Assembly (NCBI RefSeq): GCF_000292525.1 | Contig: NZ_AEYF01000043.1 | Span: 1-54,277 of the forward strand | Origin: Rhizobium sp. CCGE 510 | GTDB taxonomy: Bacteria; Pseudomonadota; Alphaproteobacteria; Rhizobiales; Rhizobiaceae | Length of the DNA stretch: 54,277 bases | Direction of reading: 5' to 3' | Shown here: positions 42,866-51,687 of the stretch, in pieces | How the letters are laid out: every line of letters begins with the position of its first letter | Numbering within the stretch: position 1 is the stretch's first letter | Program-made: the position numbers and the translations under genes | The notes under the pieces: generated by a model | Seen by the model: only the letters and a program-made list of their open reading frames with translations | Database searches by the model: none | Told to the model about the DNA's origin: nothing

Positions 42866-44764
42866 TCAAATAATCACGTGCGACCCCAGTTCCACCACGC
42901 GGTTGGCCGGCAGGCGGAAGTAGTCCGAGGGGTTGGCGGCGGCGTTGGCGAGCGCGATGTAAAGCCGATCCTGCCAGTAAGGCATGCCCGACTTGGCGTC
43001 CGGCACAAGCTTGCGGCGGCCGAGATAGAAGGAGGTCGACATGATGTCGAACTTCAGACCGGTCTTGCGCAGCGTCGCCAAGGCCTGCGAGACGTTCTGC
43101 GATTCCATGAATCCGAAGAGCAGTTCGACGCGGGAGAAGCGCTCGGAAATCGGCTCGACCTTGTAGCGGTCCTGGCTGGGGACGCGCGGCTTGTTGACGG
43201 TGCGGATCGTCAGGATGACGTTGCGGTCGTGAAGCACATGGTTGTGCTTGAGATTGTGCAGCAAGGCGGCGGGGGCCGATTCCGGATCGCTGGTCAGGAA
43301 TATCGCGGTGCCCGGAACCTGGGCCGGCGAATGTTCGCTCTTGCGCTCGATCGAACTGACAAAGGAGGCGAGCGGAATATCAGTGTGGCGGGTCTTTTCC
43401 ATCAGGATCGCGGTGCCGCGGCGCCAGGTCCACATGACGACGGTAAAGGCCGTGGCGATCAGGATCGGGATATAGCCGCCATCGTGGATCTTCAAAAGGT
43501 TGGCGCCGAGGAAGATCAATTCGAGCACGACCAGCGGCGCGAGCGCGATTACCGCAACCGGAAGCGACCAGTTCCAGCGGGCGCGAACGAATTCGAAGGC
43601 CATGATCGAGGTGACGACCATGGCACCGGTGACGGAGATGCCATAGGCGGTCGCCAGCGCGTCCGACGTCTTGAAACTCAGGACCAGGAAGATGACGCCG
43701 ATGAACAGCACGGCATTGACCGAAGGCACGAAGATCTGGCCGGTATTGGTTTCCGAGGTGAAGAGGATTTCCATCCGCGGCAGGAAGCCGAGGTTGATGC
43801 CCTGACGCACCAGCGAGAAGGCGCCGGTGATGACGGCCTGGCTGGCGATGATCGTCGCGGCGGTCGCCAGGATGACGACCGGCAGCAGCGCCCATTGCGG
43901 AAACATCAGATAGAAGGGATCGGACATCGTCTCCGGCTTGCCGAGCACGAGAGCGCCCTGCCCGAGATAGTTCAGCGTCAGCGACGGAAACACCAGCGCA
44001 AACCAGGCCCATTGAATCGGCCGGCGGCCGAAATGGCCGAGATCGGCATAAAGCGCCTCGGCGCCCGTCACCGTCAGGAAGACGGCACCAAGCACGACGA
44101 CGCCATAAAAGCCCTCATGCAGCAGGAAGCTGACGGCATAATACGGGTTAAAGGCGGCAAGGATGCCGTAGTCGTCCGAGATATGCGATATGCCGGCGGC
44201 GGCGATGACGATGAACCAGACGGCGGTGATCGGGCCGAAGAACTTGGCGACGGCGCCGGTGCCGCGCGATTGCACGACGAAGAGCAGCGCCAGGATTACC
44301 ACCGAGATCGGCACGATATATTCCGAGAGCCTCGGCGTGACGAGCTTCAGGCCTTCGACGGCCGAGAGCACCGAAAGGGCCGGCGTGATCATCGCATCGC
44401 CGAGGAAGAGGGCAGCACCCATCAGGCCGAGCAGCATCAGTATGGCGGTATGGCCATTGGCGGTCTTCATCAGAAGAGCAAGCAGCGACAGCGTGCCGCC
44501 CTCCCCCTCGTTGTCGGCGCGCAGCAGGAAAAGCACATATTTGATGGTGACGATGATCGTCAGCGCCCAGATCATCAGTGAAATCAGGCTGATGACCTCG
44601 AAGCGGGTGACGCCGTCATGAGCGACGGGCTTCAGCGCTTCGCGAAACGCGTAGAGCGGGCTGGTGCCGATATCGCCGTAGACGACGCCGACGGACCCCA
44701 GCGTCAGATAGAACAGCTTTTTCGGCGTCATCTGGGATTCGTTCGGATGGCTCTCTTCGGACAT
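42866..44764 (-). CDS. kup: Kup family low-affinity potassium transporter
   Basis: The 632-residue protein begins with the signature LGSVGVVYGDIGTSPLYAFR and has about 12 membrane helices, including LGDAMITPALSVLSAVEGL and SQAVITGAFSLVRQGINLGF, followed by a cytoplasmic C-terminal domain (FLTSDPESAPAALLHNLKHN) of family length. It imports potassium with protons. It starts 18 nt after the corA stop on the same strand, which suggests joint expression of a magnesium and a potassium carrier. Rhizobia usually have more than one kup. Confidence 0.95.
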   Translation of the reverse strand: MSEESHPNESQMTPKKLFYLTLGSVGVVYGDIGTSPLYAFREALKPVAHDGVTRFEVISLISLMIWALTIIVTIKYVLFLLRADNEGEGGTLSLLALLMKTANGHTAILMLLGLMGAALFLGDAMITPALSVLSAVEGLKLVTPRLSEYIVPISVVILALLFVVQSRGTGAVAKFFGPITAVWFIVIAAAGISHISDDYGILAAFNPYYAVSFLLHEGFYGVVVLGAVFLTVTGAEALYADLGHFGRRPIQWAWFALVFPSLTLNYLGQGALVLGKPETMSDPFYLMFPQWALLPVVILATAATIIASQAVITGAFSLVRQGINLGFLPRMEILFTSETNTGQIFVPSVNAVLFIGVIFLVLSFKTSDALATAYGISVTGAMVVTSIMAFEFVRARWNWSLPVAVIALAPLVVLELIFLGANLLKIHDGGYIPILIATAFTVVMWTWRRGTAILMEKTRHTDIPLASFVSSIERKSEHSPAQVPGTAIFLTSDPESAPAALLHNLKHNHVLHDRNVILTIRTVNKPRVPSQDRYKVEPISERFSRVELLFGFMESQNVSQALATLRKTGLKFDIMSTSFYLGRRKLVPDAKSGMPYWQDRLYIALANAAANPSDYFRLPANRVVELGSHVII

Positions 44765-44782
44765 GAAGTTGCAACAGGCTCC

Positions 44783-45760
44783 TCAGAGCCAGCCTTTCCA
44801 GCGGAAAAAGAAAAAGGGGATGACGGCGGAGACCACCATCAGGGCCAGCGAATAGGGATAACCCGCAGCCCAGGCCAGCTCCGGCATGACCTGAAAATTC
44901 ATACCATAGACGGAGGCGACCAATGTCGGCGGCAAGAACACCACCGAGGCGATCGAGAAAATCTTGATGATCGAATTCTGCTCGATGTTGATCAGACCGA
45001 GCGACGCGTCGAGCAGGAAGGTGATGTTGCCTGCGACGAAGGAGGCATGCTCCGACAGCGACTGGATATCGCGCGAGACGGTGCGGCAGAGCTCCTTCGC
45101 CTCGCGGTCCTGCTGGATCGCCGGGATGGTGTGAAAGAAGGTCAGCAGCCGGGAAAGCGAACCGAGGCTGTCGCGCACCTTGCTGATCATTCGGTGATGG
45201 CCGGCGATATCCCGCAACTTCTCCTCGAGGTAATTCGAGGGCTTGCGCGTCTTCTTCGCCCGGTCGCCGAAGACGTGCATCGACAAGATGTCGAGGCGCG
45301 AGATCGAAACCTCGAGGATTTCGGCGGTGCGGTCGACGATCGTCTCCAGCAGCTTGGCGAGAAGGGCAGCACCGCTGCGCCAGTTTTCCGGCAGCCGGTG
45401 AAGGGCGGCGATGAACAGCGCAAAGGATTTGGGATGGGCGTAGCGGATGGTGACCAGCCGGTTTCCGGCCAGGATGAAGGCGACATCGGTCAGCGTCGGC
45501 GCCTCGGTATCAGCCTTCCAGAGGAGCGAGCCGGTCATGAAGACGGCGTCGTTTTCCACATAGAGACGGGCGGAAGGCTCGATATCCTTGAGGTCGTCAC
45601 GGGTCGGAACCTCGATGCCAAGAACCTTCTCGACATAGAGCTCCTCGTCGCGGGTCGGCTCAATCATGTCGATCCATACGACATCCCCAGGAAAGGATGC
45701 GGCATGCGACAGATCGCGGATCTCCACCGACGTGCAATTGGAACAGTAAGCGGTGATCAC
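44783..45760 (-). CDS. corA: CorA family magnesium/cobalt transporter
   Basis: The 325-residue protein has a large cytoplasmic N-terminal domain and two C-terminal membrane helices (IASVVFLPPTLVASVYGMNF and SLALMVVSAVIPFFFFRW) with the GMN selectivity motif in VYGMNF. The N-terminus carries CSNC, which is unusual for CorA but may just be chance. The start is a GTG at 45760 with GGAGAGG upstream. Kup follows after 18 nt. The 476-bp gap upstream, to the Mrp gene, holds no gene I can support. Confidence 0.92.
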   Translation of the reverse strand: MITAYCSNCTSVEIRDLSHAASFPGDVVWIDMIEPTRDEELYVEKVLGIEVPTRDDLKDIEPSARLYVENDAVFMTGSLLWKADTEAPTLTDVAFILAGNRLVTIRYAHPKSFALFIAALHRLPENWRSGAALLAKLLETIVDRTAEILEVSISRLDILSMHVFGDRAKKTRKPSNYLEEKLRDIAGHHRMISKVRDSLGSLSRLLTFFHTIPAIQQDREAKELCRTVSRDIQSLSEHASFVAGNITFLLDASLGLINIEQNSIIKIFSIASVVFLPPTLVASVYGMNFQVMPELAWAAGYPYSLALMVVSAVIPFFFFRWKGWL

Positions 45761-46236
45761 CGGCAGCCTCTCCGATGCTCACGACGCTTCGCGGCCATTG
45801 CGCTTTTCATCGAAAGCCTTTCCATGCGACCGACAGCGCGGCAACGCGATGGTCGCTCGTGTACGTAGCTCGAAGCGAAAGCGGATCAAGAAAGTTCATA
45901 CAACTCCGGCTGCATGCAACCTCAACGGCCGGCATGCGCATTGTGCTCCACCGCATCGCAGCTACCAATCCTTCGATCGACAAGACAACTCCGAACTTGC
46001 AGGCGAGGCGACCCTTCGAAAACGAAGATGGCCGTCATTGAGCATCTGCAGCAAACGCCATCATGGCGCCGCGGCATATGAAGCAAAGCCATGAAATAAT
46101 CAAGGCTCCTTCCGTGATCCGCGGCTTTTCACCACGTTTCCCTCACAATTCCGGATATCCGCCGCGGTGATTCGAGGTTGGAAAGTCTCGGTTCTGCGCG
46201 TGCCTGGAGCTGCTGCACACTTTTTGACGACAGGGC

Positions 46237-47427
46237 TTATTCGAAGACGATCGCCGGAGCAGGACGCAGCGGCTGGCCACTGACCTGTTCCCAGACCTTA
46301 GCGGCGATGCCGCGATAGATGCCGGCGACGACACCGTTCGGCTCGGAGGCGACGAGCGGCGTGCCGGCATCGGAGGTTTCACGGATGTTCATCGTCAGCG
46401 GCACTTCGCCGAGAAAGGGCACGCCGATGCGCTCGGCCTCCTTGCGGGCGCCGCCATGGCCGAAGATATCGTAGCGCGTGCCGGTATCGGGGGCGATGAA
46501 ATAGCTCATATTTTCGACGATGCCGAGCACCGGCACCTCGACCTTGCGGAACATGTTGAGGCCCTTGCGGGCATCGATCAGCGCCAGATCCTGCGGCGTG
46601 GAGACGATGACGGCACCGGCAAGCGGTACCTGCTGGGCCATGGTCAGCTGCGCGTCGCCGGTGCCGGGCGGCATGTCGACGACGAGCACGTCGAGTTCAC
46701 CCCAGGCGACTTCGCGCAGCATCTGCAGCAGTGCCGACTGGACCATCGGGCCGCGCCAGATCATCGCCGTCTCCTCGTCGACGAGGAAACCCATCGACAT
46801 GACCTTGAGGCCGTAATTCTCCATCGGATTGATGATGCGGCCGTCGATCTGCGTCGGACGGCCGGATATTTTTAAGAGCCGCGGCATCGAGGGACCGTAG
46901 ATATCGGCATCGAGAATGCCGACGCGAAGGCCATTGGCAAGCAGCCCGAGCGCCAGGTTGACGGCAGTGGTCGACTTGCCGACTCCACCCTTGCCCGAGG
47001 CGACGGCGATAATGGCGCCGATGCCGGGAACGCCGATCTTGCCGGCTCGCGGGGGCTGTTGCGGGGCATGGGCGTGGCCCTTGTGATCATGTTGGTGATC
47101 ATGTTGGTGATCGTGGCCGGCATGGCCGTGCGGCGGGTTCGGCACTGGGCGGGCGGCCGGAGCGGCGGCGGCCGCCTTCTTATCTGCGGTCAGTGTGACG
47201 AGCGCGCCCTTGACACCAGGCATTGCCTTGATGACGCGCTCGGCGGCGAGCCGCATCGGCTCCAGCTCCTTGGCGCGATCAGCCGGAACGGTGATGGAGA
47301 AATAAACCTTGCCGTCGGAAATGAAGACGTCGGAAACCATGCCGAGCTCGACGATATCGCGCTCGAGATCCGGTCCACGCACGGTCTTCAGCGTCTCGAG
47401 AACCTGTTCCTTGGTGACGTCGGTCAT
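46237..47427 (-). CDS. Mrp/ApbC-type P-loop ATPase with His-rich linker
   Basis: The 396-residue protein joins an N-terminal MIP18 domain (LKTVRGPDLERDIVELGMV) to an Mrp/NBP35 ATPase (ASGKGGVGKSTTAVNLAL at about 143-160, LDADIYGPSMPRL, VVDMPPGTGDAQLTMAQQ), a class that carries and transfers Fe-S clusters. Between them, residues 100-120 include ten histidines (HGHAGHDHQHDHQHDHKG and on). The site that normally holds the cluster-binding CxxC reads SYFIAPDTGTRYDIF, without cysteine. Related alphaproteobacterial proteins share this loss as far as I know. It is a single gene. Confidence 0.93.
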   Translation of the reverse strand: MTDVTKEQVLETLKTVRGPDLERDIVELGMVSDVFISDGKVYFSITVPADRAKELEPMRLAAERVIKAMPGVKGALVTLTADKKAAAAAPAARPVPNPPHGHAGHDHQHDHQHDHKGHAHAPQQPPRAGKIGVPGIGAIIAVASGKGGVGKSTTAVNLALGLLANGLRVGILDADIYGPSMPRLLKISGRPTQIDGRIINPMENYGLKVMSMGFLVDEETAMIWRGPMVQSALLQMLREVAWGELDVLVVDMPPGTGDAQLTMAQQVPLAGAVIVSTPQDLALIDARKGLNMFRKVEVPVLGIVENMSYFIAPDTGTRYDIFGHGGARKEAERIGVPFLGEVPLTMNIRETSDAGTPLVASEPNGVVAGIYRGIAAKVWEQVSGQPLRPAPAIVFE

Positions 47428-47455
47428 TCCACCCTCATTGCTTCTTCTCGCAGAC

Positions 47456-47500
47456 TAGAGCGCCGCGCGTCTTTCAAGACGCGCAAGGAGCGCTGTAGTA
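47456..47500. repeat. Hairpin repeat of the GCGCGTCTT family
   Basis: GCGCGTCTT and AAGACGCGC pair perfectly around TC within TAGAGCGCC...GGAGCGCTGTAG. The same element stands downstream of purD at 16792-16831. The following AT-rich CTGAATTGCTGCATGATTT resembles what often trails this family in rhizobia. Confidence 0.75.
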
Positions 47501-47655
47501 TTCTGAATTGCTGCATGATTTCAGCCTTCATCGATTCCGATCAAGACTAAAATCATGCAGTAGAGATAGTGGAGGTGGACGCCTTCGCCAAACAAAATCA
47601 TCGCAGGGAAAATCGATTTTCCGGCCAGGAAAAAAGCGCGGGGGAAATCGGCAGT

Positions 47656-47705
47656 CCGTTGCGGCCATCAAGTCCGCCGGGCTTTCGCCCTGATGGCCGC
47701 AACGG
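47656..47705. other. Perfect 15-bp inverted repeat in a 642-bp gene-free gap
   Basis: CCGTTGCGGCCATCA (47656-47670) and TGATGGCCGCAACGG (47691-47705) enclose a 20-nt loop that holds a second stem, GGGC/GCCC around TTTC. The gap 47428-48069 contains only this and the repeat at 47456; open frames across it look non-coding. Its role is unknown. Confidence 0.6.
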
Positions 47706-48069
47706 TCTCCCCGAGAACCGGCGCAATCCGGGGCGAACTAGAGCAAGCCGACAAAAAGGCCAGCGAAAAACGAAGGGGAAAGGCCAGATCACCAACAGCT
47801 GCGACGCGAGCGGTGCCAAAACGCAACAACCGCCGCCGACACCGAAGGGTTTGGAAAAGCGGCATCGGCGTCGGGCGGTGGTGTGTCGGCCGCGCCATTT
47901 CCTGGCGCTGGTCCAAGTCCCCTCTGGGCCTTTTGGCAAAAGAGATGCAGAAAGCGTGCCAGACGGAAATCGGGCGGAAATGGCACAAAAGCGGTCTGAG
48001 GATGGCGATAACGGCAAGGAAATGCCCAAGTGCTGGGCGGCGGCGAAACCATGCCGTGCTTTTTGCAAC

Positions 48070-48804
48070 TTATTTGATCAGGCCGATGCGCAGCGCCTTG
48101 GCGACCGCCTGGGTGCGGTTGACCGTGTCGAGCTTCTTGGTGGCGCGGTTGAGGTAGTGATTGACCGTGTGCTCGGAGAGGGTGAGGATCTCGGCGATTT
48201 CCGCACTGGTCTTGCCGGCCGCCGTCCAGTTGAGGCAATCGATTTCCCGGTCGGTCAGCGTGTCCGTCAGGCGCGTATCGAGGTTGCGGATCTCGGCGAG
48301 CCTGTCGTAGACATGGATAGAGATGTAGCAGAGGTCACGCATCTCCGCCGGGCTGAAAGGCTCGCGGTCGCCGGTGAAGGAGATGGCGCCGCGCAGGCCG
48401 GATGGCTCATGCGTCGGGAAATAGGCGCCGCGCATCATCCTGAACCGTTCGAACAGCGCGGTGACGAGGACGGACTTGCCGTCGTCCCGCGACCAGTTCT
48501 GGCGCGACATGTCATAGGAGAAGGGCCGCGCCGATGTTCTGAGGCGTCTCAGAACCGGGCTGTTCACCAGCAGGCCCTCCTGGTCGTAGAGCGCCAGAAG
48601 CTCGGCCGGCCAGCTGGTGATGACGGTGCTGCCCTGGATATCCAGAGAGGTGATCGGCGGCAGGTTGAGAACCATGAAGGCTCGGCTGCGATAGGCTTCG
48701 GTCACGCGTTTCAGGAACCGGAAAATATCGAATTGAGTCTTCAGGCCCGCTATTTCCTTGATGTAGTCGTCGTCTTCCGGGGATGTTTGCGACAAGGGTG
48801 CCAT
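48070..48804 (-). CDS. LuxR family transcriptional regulator (solo)
   Basis: The 244-residue protein has an N-terminal domain of the autoinducer-binding type (FDIFRFLKRVTEAYRSRAFM, RGAYFPTHEPSGLRGAISF) and a C-terminal helix-turn-helix (LTDREIDCLNWTAAGKTSAE, LSEHTVNHYLNRATKKLDTV). The GxxS...T..VNHYL pattern is typical of LuxR/GerE DNA-binding domains. No luxI-like synthase is in the window, so the ligand, if any, is unknown; the usual acyl-homoserine-lactone residues are not clear. The ATG at 48804 is taken over a GTG at 48807. The target genes are not evident from context. Confidence 0.85.
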   Translation of the reverse strand: MAPLSQTSPEDDDYIKEIAGLKTQFDIFRFLKRVTEAYRSRAFMVLNLPPITSLDIQGSTVITSWPAELLALYDQEGLLVNSPVLRRLRTSARPFSYDMSRQNWSRDDGKSVLVTALFERFRMMRGAYFPTHEPSGLRGAISFTGDREPFSPAEMRDLCYISIHVYDRLAEIRNLDTRLTDTLTDREIDCLNWTAAGKTSAEIAEILTLSEHTVNHYLNRATKKLDTVNRTQAVAKALRIGLIK

Positions 48805-49086
48805 CACATTTCTTCATCTTCGGCACAGCGGCCGGTTCGATTGCATCGGGGAATGACGATCGCTGGCTGGATCAAACGGAATCGGCCTCGGCATGCAGCG
48901 TTCGGCCGGCAAGTGATTAATCGATTTCGCGGACTATTTGCAGTTGTCGTGATTCGCCGGCAAATCTCAATATCGCCCTCATCATAAGCATGCTCTCAGA
49001 TCGCATTCGGCAAGGGGCGGAGAGCAATTTTTTCGTAACAACAGGATGTCGTTCGAAAACCGCAGCGCAGTTTTGCAGCATATGTT

Positions 49087-49884
49087 CTAGCGGCGTGGGC
49101 CGAGGCGGATGCGCATGTCTTCCATGATCCTCCCAGCCGCCAGCTGAACCGGAACGGCCCATTGTCGCAGAAGTTCCATCGACAAGCGGTAGGCAGGGCC
49201 GGTGATCGAAATGCCACCGATAAAGCTGCGATCCTGCGACCAGACGGGTGCGGCGACACAACGGATACCGGCTTCATGTTCCTCACGGTCGAAAGCATAA
49301 CCCTCAACGGCAATCTCGCGGATTTCCGCCAGCAGCGTTTCGGCTGAGACATGGGTCGAGGCGGTGAAGCTGGTGAAGCTCAAGCCGGCGAGAAGATCGA
49401 CGAGGCCTTCGGCCGGAAGCAGCGAGAGCGCGGCCTTACCGACCCCGGTGCAGTAACAGGGCGAGGCATTGCCGATCTGCGAATACATGCGCACCGGCTG
49501 ACGACCGTCGACCTTATCGAGATAGATGATCGACTGACCCCTGAGAACACCGAGATGCACCGTCTCGCCGGTCGCCTGCTGCAGATCGGAAAGGTGCGGT
49601 TCGGCAATCAGCCGGAATTCGTTGCGCGCCCAGCTGCGCGCGGCGAAATCGAGCAGGCGCAGGCCCGGCGCATAACGGCCGTCGCCATCGAGCTCGAGCA
49701 GACCCTCCTCCAGCAAATGGCTCAGCTGGCGATGCAATGTGCCGCGCGGCTGGCCGGCAAGGGCCAGGATATCGGTAAAACGCAGCGGCGCATCCGCATG
49801 AGTGACGAGATCGAGCAGAACCATCAGTTTGCCGAGCGTGCCGGTCTCGCGTGCCTGCGTTGCGCCCTCGCCGCTCGAATTCAT
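49087..49884 (-). CDS. IclR family regulator of the dgo operon
   Basis: The 265-residue protein has the IclR layout: an N-terminal winged helix (LGKLMVLLDLVTHADAPLRF, GTLHRQLSHLLEEGLLELDG) and a C-terminal effector domain (GETVHLGVLRGQSIIYLDKV, CYCTGVGKAALSLLP, YAFDREEHEAGIRCVAAPVW). It is transcribed divergently from the SDR-dgoK-dgoA-lactonase operon and probably controls it in response to a sugar acid. The start may be 49884 (GGTGG upstream) or 49917 (11 residues longer). A palindrome stands between the two transcription units. Confidence 0.9.
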   Translation of the reverse strand: MNSSGEGATQARETGTLGKLMVLLDLVTHADAPLRFTDILALAGQPRGTLHRQLSHLLEEGLLELDGDGRYAPGLRLLDFAARSWARNEFRLIAEPHLSDLQQATGETVHLGVLRGQSIIYLDKVDGRQPVRMYSQIGNASPCYCTGVGKAALSLLPAEGLVDLLAGLSFTSFTASTHVSAETLLAEIREIAVEGYAFDREEHEAGIRCVAAPVWSQDRSFIGGISITGPAYRLSMELLRQWAVPVQLAAGRIMEDMRIRLGPRR

Positions 49885-49947
49885 CGCCTCATCCACCCTT
49901 GACAGAAAGGCCAGCATAATTCGATAATTCCATATAGTCAAATTGAG

Positions 49948-49962
49948 TTCCAAATAATGGAA
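49948..49962. promoter_or_regulatory. Candidate IclR operator
   Basis: TTCCAAATAATGGAA is a perfect TTCCA-N5-TGGAA palindrome 31 bp before the SDR start; a half-copy (AATTCCATAT) lies about 17 bp away toward the regulator. IclR-family operators are commonly short palindromes of this size between divergent genes. Confidence 0.5.
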
Positions 49963-49992
49963 TAACAGCAAACTTGGGAGGAGACAGTGACC

Positions 49993-50760
49993 ATGATGCC
50001 TGCAGCACAATTTCCCGAGTTTAAAGACCGAGCCGTGCTGGTGACCGGCGGCGGATCGGGCATAGGTGCTGCGATCGTCGAAGGTTTCGCGCGCCAAGGC
50101 GCCAAGGTCTCATTCATCGATATCGCCGAGGCGGCGGGCGGCGAGCTCGCCGAACGGCTATCGCAAGCGACTGCGCATCCGGTCTCCTTTCACCATGCCG
50201 ACCTGCGCGACATCGAGGCGATCCGGCGCACGGTCGAGACCGTCGTTGCCAGCTCGGGGCCGATCCGCGTATTGGTCAACAATGCCGCGTGGGACGACCG
50301 TCATGATTTCGACGCGGTGACCGAGGCCTATTGGGACAACAACCAGGCGGTCAATTTGCGGCATGTATTCTTCGCCTCGCAGGCGGTGGCGCCGTCGATG
50401 CGGGCGGCCGGCGGCGGGGCGATCATCAACATGTCGTCGATCGCCTTCAAACTGAACATGGGCGGTTTTCCCTCCTATGCGGCGGCGAAGGCTGCGGTCG
50501 TCGGGTTGACGAAGAGCATGGCTGGCAGGCTCGGGCCGGAGAACATCCGGGTCAATTGCATCCTGCCCGGCATGGTCGTCACCGAACGGCAGATGCAGTT
50601 CTGGCTGACGGAGGAGAGCATTGCGCACTCGGTCGAGCAGCAGTGCCTGAAAATTCCGCTCCAGGCCGACGCGATCGTCGGTCCCTGCCTGTTTCTTGCA
50701 TCCGACTGCGCGGCTGGAATGACCGCCCAGTCACTGATTGTCGATGGAGGCGTTCTGTAA
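49993..50760 (+). CDS. SDR family oxidoreductase, probable sugar dehydrogenase
   Basis: The 255-residue short-chain dehydrogenase has the NAD(P) loop TGGGSGIG (18-25), NNAAW (96-100), the catalytic Ser149 in NMSSIAF and Tyr162-Lys166 in SYAAAK, and ends AQSLIVDGGVL. As the first gene of the dgo operon it could oxidise D-galactose (or another aldose) to its lactone; this rests on context. GGGAGGAG lies 9 nt before the ATG at 49993; a GTG at 49987 is too near. Its stop overlaps the dgoK start by one base. Confidence 0.88.
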   Translation: MMPAAQFPEFKDRAVLVTGGGSGIGAAIVEGFARQGAKVSFIDIAEAAGGELAERLSQATAHPVSFHHADLRDIEAIRRTVETVVASSGPIRVLVNNAAWDDRHDFDAVTEAYWDNNQAVNLRHVFFASQAVAPSMRAAGGGAIINMSSIAFKLNMGGFPSYAAAKAAVVGLTKSMAGRLGPENIRVNCILPGMVVTERQMQFWLTEESIAHSVEQQCLKIPLQADAIVGPCLFLASDCAAGMTAQSLIVDGGVL

Positions 50761-51674
50761 TGGCAAATCCCGCTTATGTCGCGGTGGACTGGGGCACCAG
50801 CAGTTTCCGGCTCTGGCTGATCGCCGGGGACGGCAGTATCCTGGCCGAGCGCCGCAGCGGCGAAGGCATGACGAGCGCAGCAAAGACCGGCTTTTCCCAA
50901 GTGCTATCAGGCCATCTCACTGCCGTCGAGGCGCCGGAAAACCTGCCGGTGATCGTCTGCGGCATGGCCGGCGCTCGGCAGGGCTGGGTCGAGGCCGGTT
51001 ATATCGACGTGCCGGCCCCGCTCACCTCGATCCTGACTGCCGCGGTCCGCGTGCCTGGCGAAAGCCGCGACATCCGCATCCTGCCGGGCCTTGCCCAGCG
51101 GGACATCGCCACGCCCGACGTCATGCGCGGCGAGGAAACCCAGCTTCTCGGCGCGCTCGGCACCGCAAGCTCGGGCGCCCAGGCGGTCTGCATGCCCGGC
51201 ACCCATTCGAAATGGGTGCATGTCAGGGATAGCAAGGTCACCGGCTTTTCGACCTTCATGACCGGCGAACTGTTCGATGTCATCAGCAAACACACGATCC
51301 TTTCGCATGCCGTTGCCGGTGCGGAAGAGCAGCCGGCGGACACGGCGGCCTTCGAGGCGGCAGTATCGGCCGCTTTCCAGCGTCCAGCACTTGCCTCCAA
51401 CCTGCTGTTTACCGCCCGATCGGGCCAGCTCCTGCACGGCATGTCCGCCGCGGCCGCGCAAGCCCGGCTTTCCGGCACGCTGATCGGCCTCGAAATCGCC
51501 GGCGCGCTGCAGGATGCGGCCAACCCAGACATCACCCTCGTCGCTTCGGGACGCCTGCAGGCGCTCTACGAACAGGCGTTCAGAACACTCTCCCTCGCCT
51601 TCACCGCCATCGATGCGGACGCCGCCGTGCGCCGCGGGCTTTCGGCCGCTGCCGAAACCATCTGGCCGAATTGA
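50760..51674 (+). CDS. dgoK: 2-dehydro-3-deoxygalactonokinase
   Basis: DgoK phosphorylates 2-keto-3-deoxygalactonate to the 6-phosphate. The 304-residue protein has the family start MANPAYVAVDWGTSSFRLWL, the internal VCGMAGARQGWVEAGYIDVP, MPGTHSKWVHV and FTARSGQLLHGM, in agreement with DgoK proteins. The ATG overlaps the preceding stop (TAATG), with GGAGG upstream, so translation is coupled. DgoA follows after 13 nt, completing the phosphorylated part of the De Ley-Doudoroff pathway. Confidence 0.94.
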   Translation: MANPAYVAVDWGTSSFRLWLIAGDGSILAERRSGEGMTSAAKTGFSQVLSGHLTAVEAPENLPVIVCGMAGARQGWVEAGYIDVPAPLTSILTAAVRVPGESRDIRILPGLAQRDIATPDVMRGEETQLLGALGTASSGAQAVCMPGTHSKWVHVRDSKVTGFSTFMTGELFDVISKHTILSHAVAGAEEQPADTAAFEAAVSAAFQRPALASNLLFTARSGQLLHGMSAAAAQARLSGTLIGLEIAGALQDAANPDITLVASGRLQALYEQAFRTLSLAFTAIDADAAVRRGLSAAAETIWPN

Positions 51675-51687
51675 GAAAGCTGACACG

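Noticed and set aside
45775..46094. Plus-strand open frames in the corA-Mrp gap.
   Set aside because: Composition is non-coding in character and no ribosome site is found. The gap has only a weak resemblance (46200-46230) to the palindrome family at 5348-5577.
47598..48068. Minus-strand open frame of 156 codons downstream of the LuxR gene.
   Set aside because: It spans a hairpin and is rich in Arg, Pro, Ser and Cys with no ribosome site or recognisable domain.
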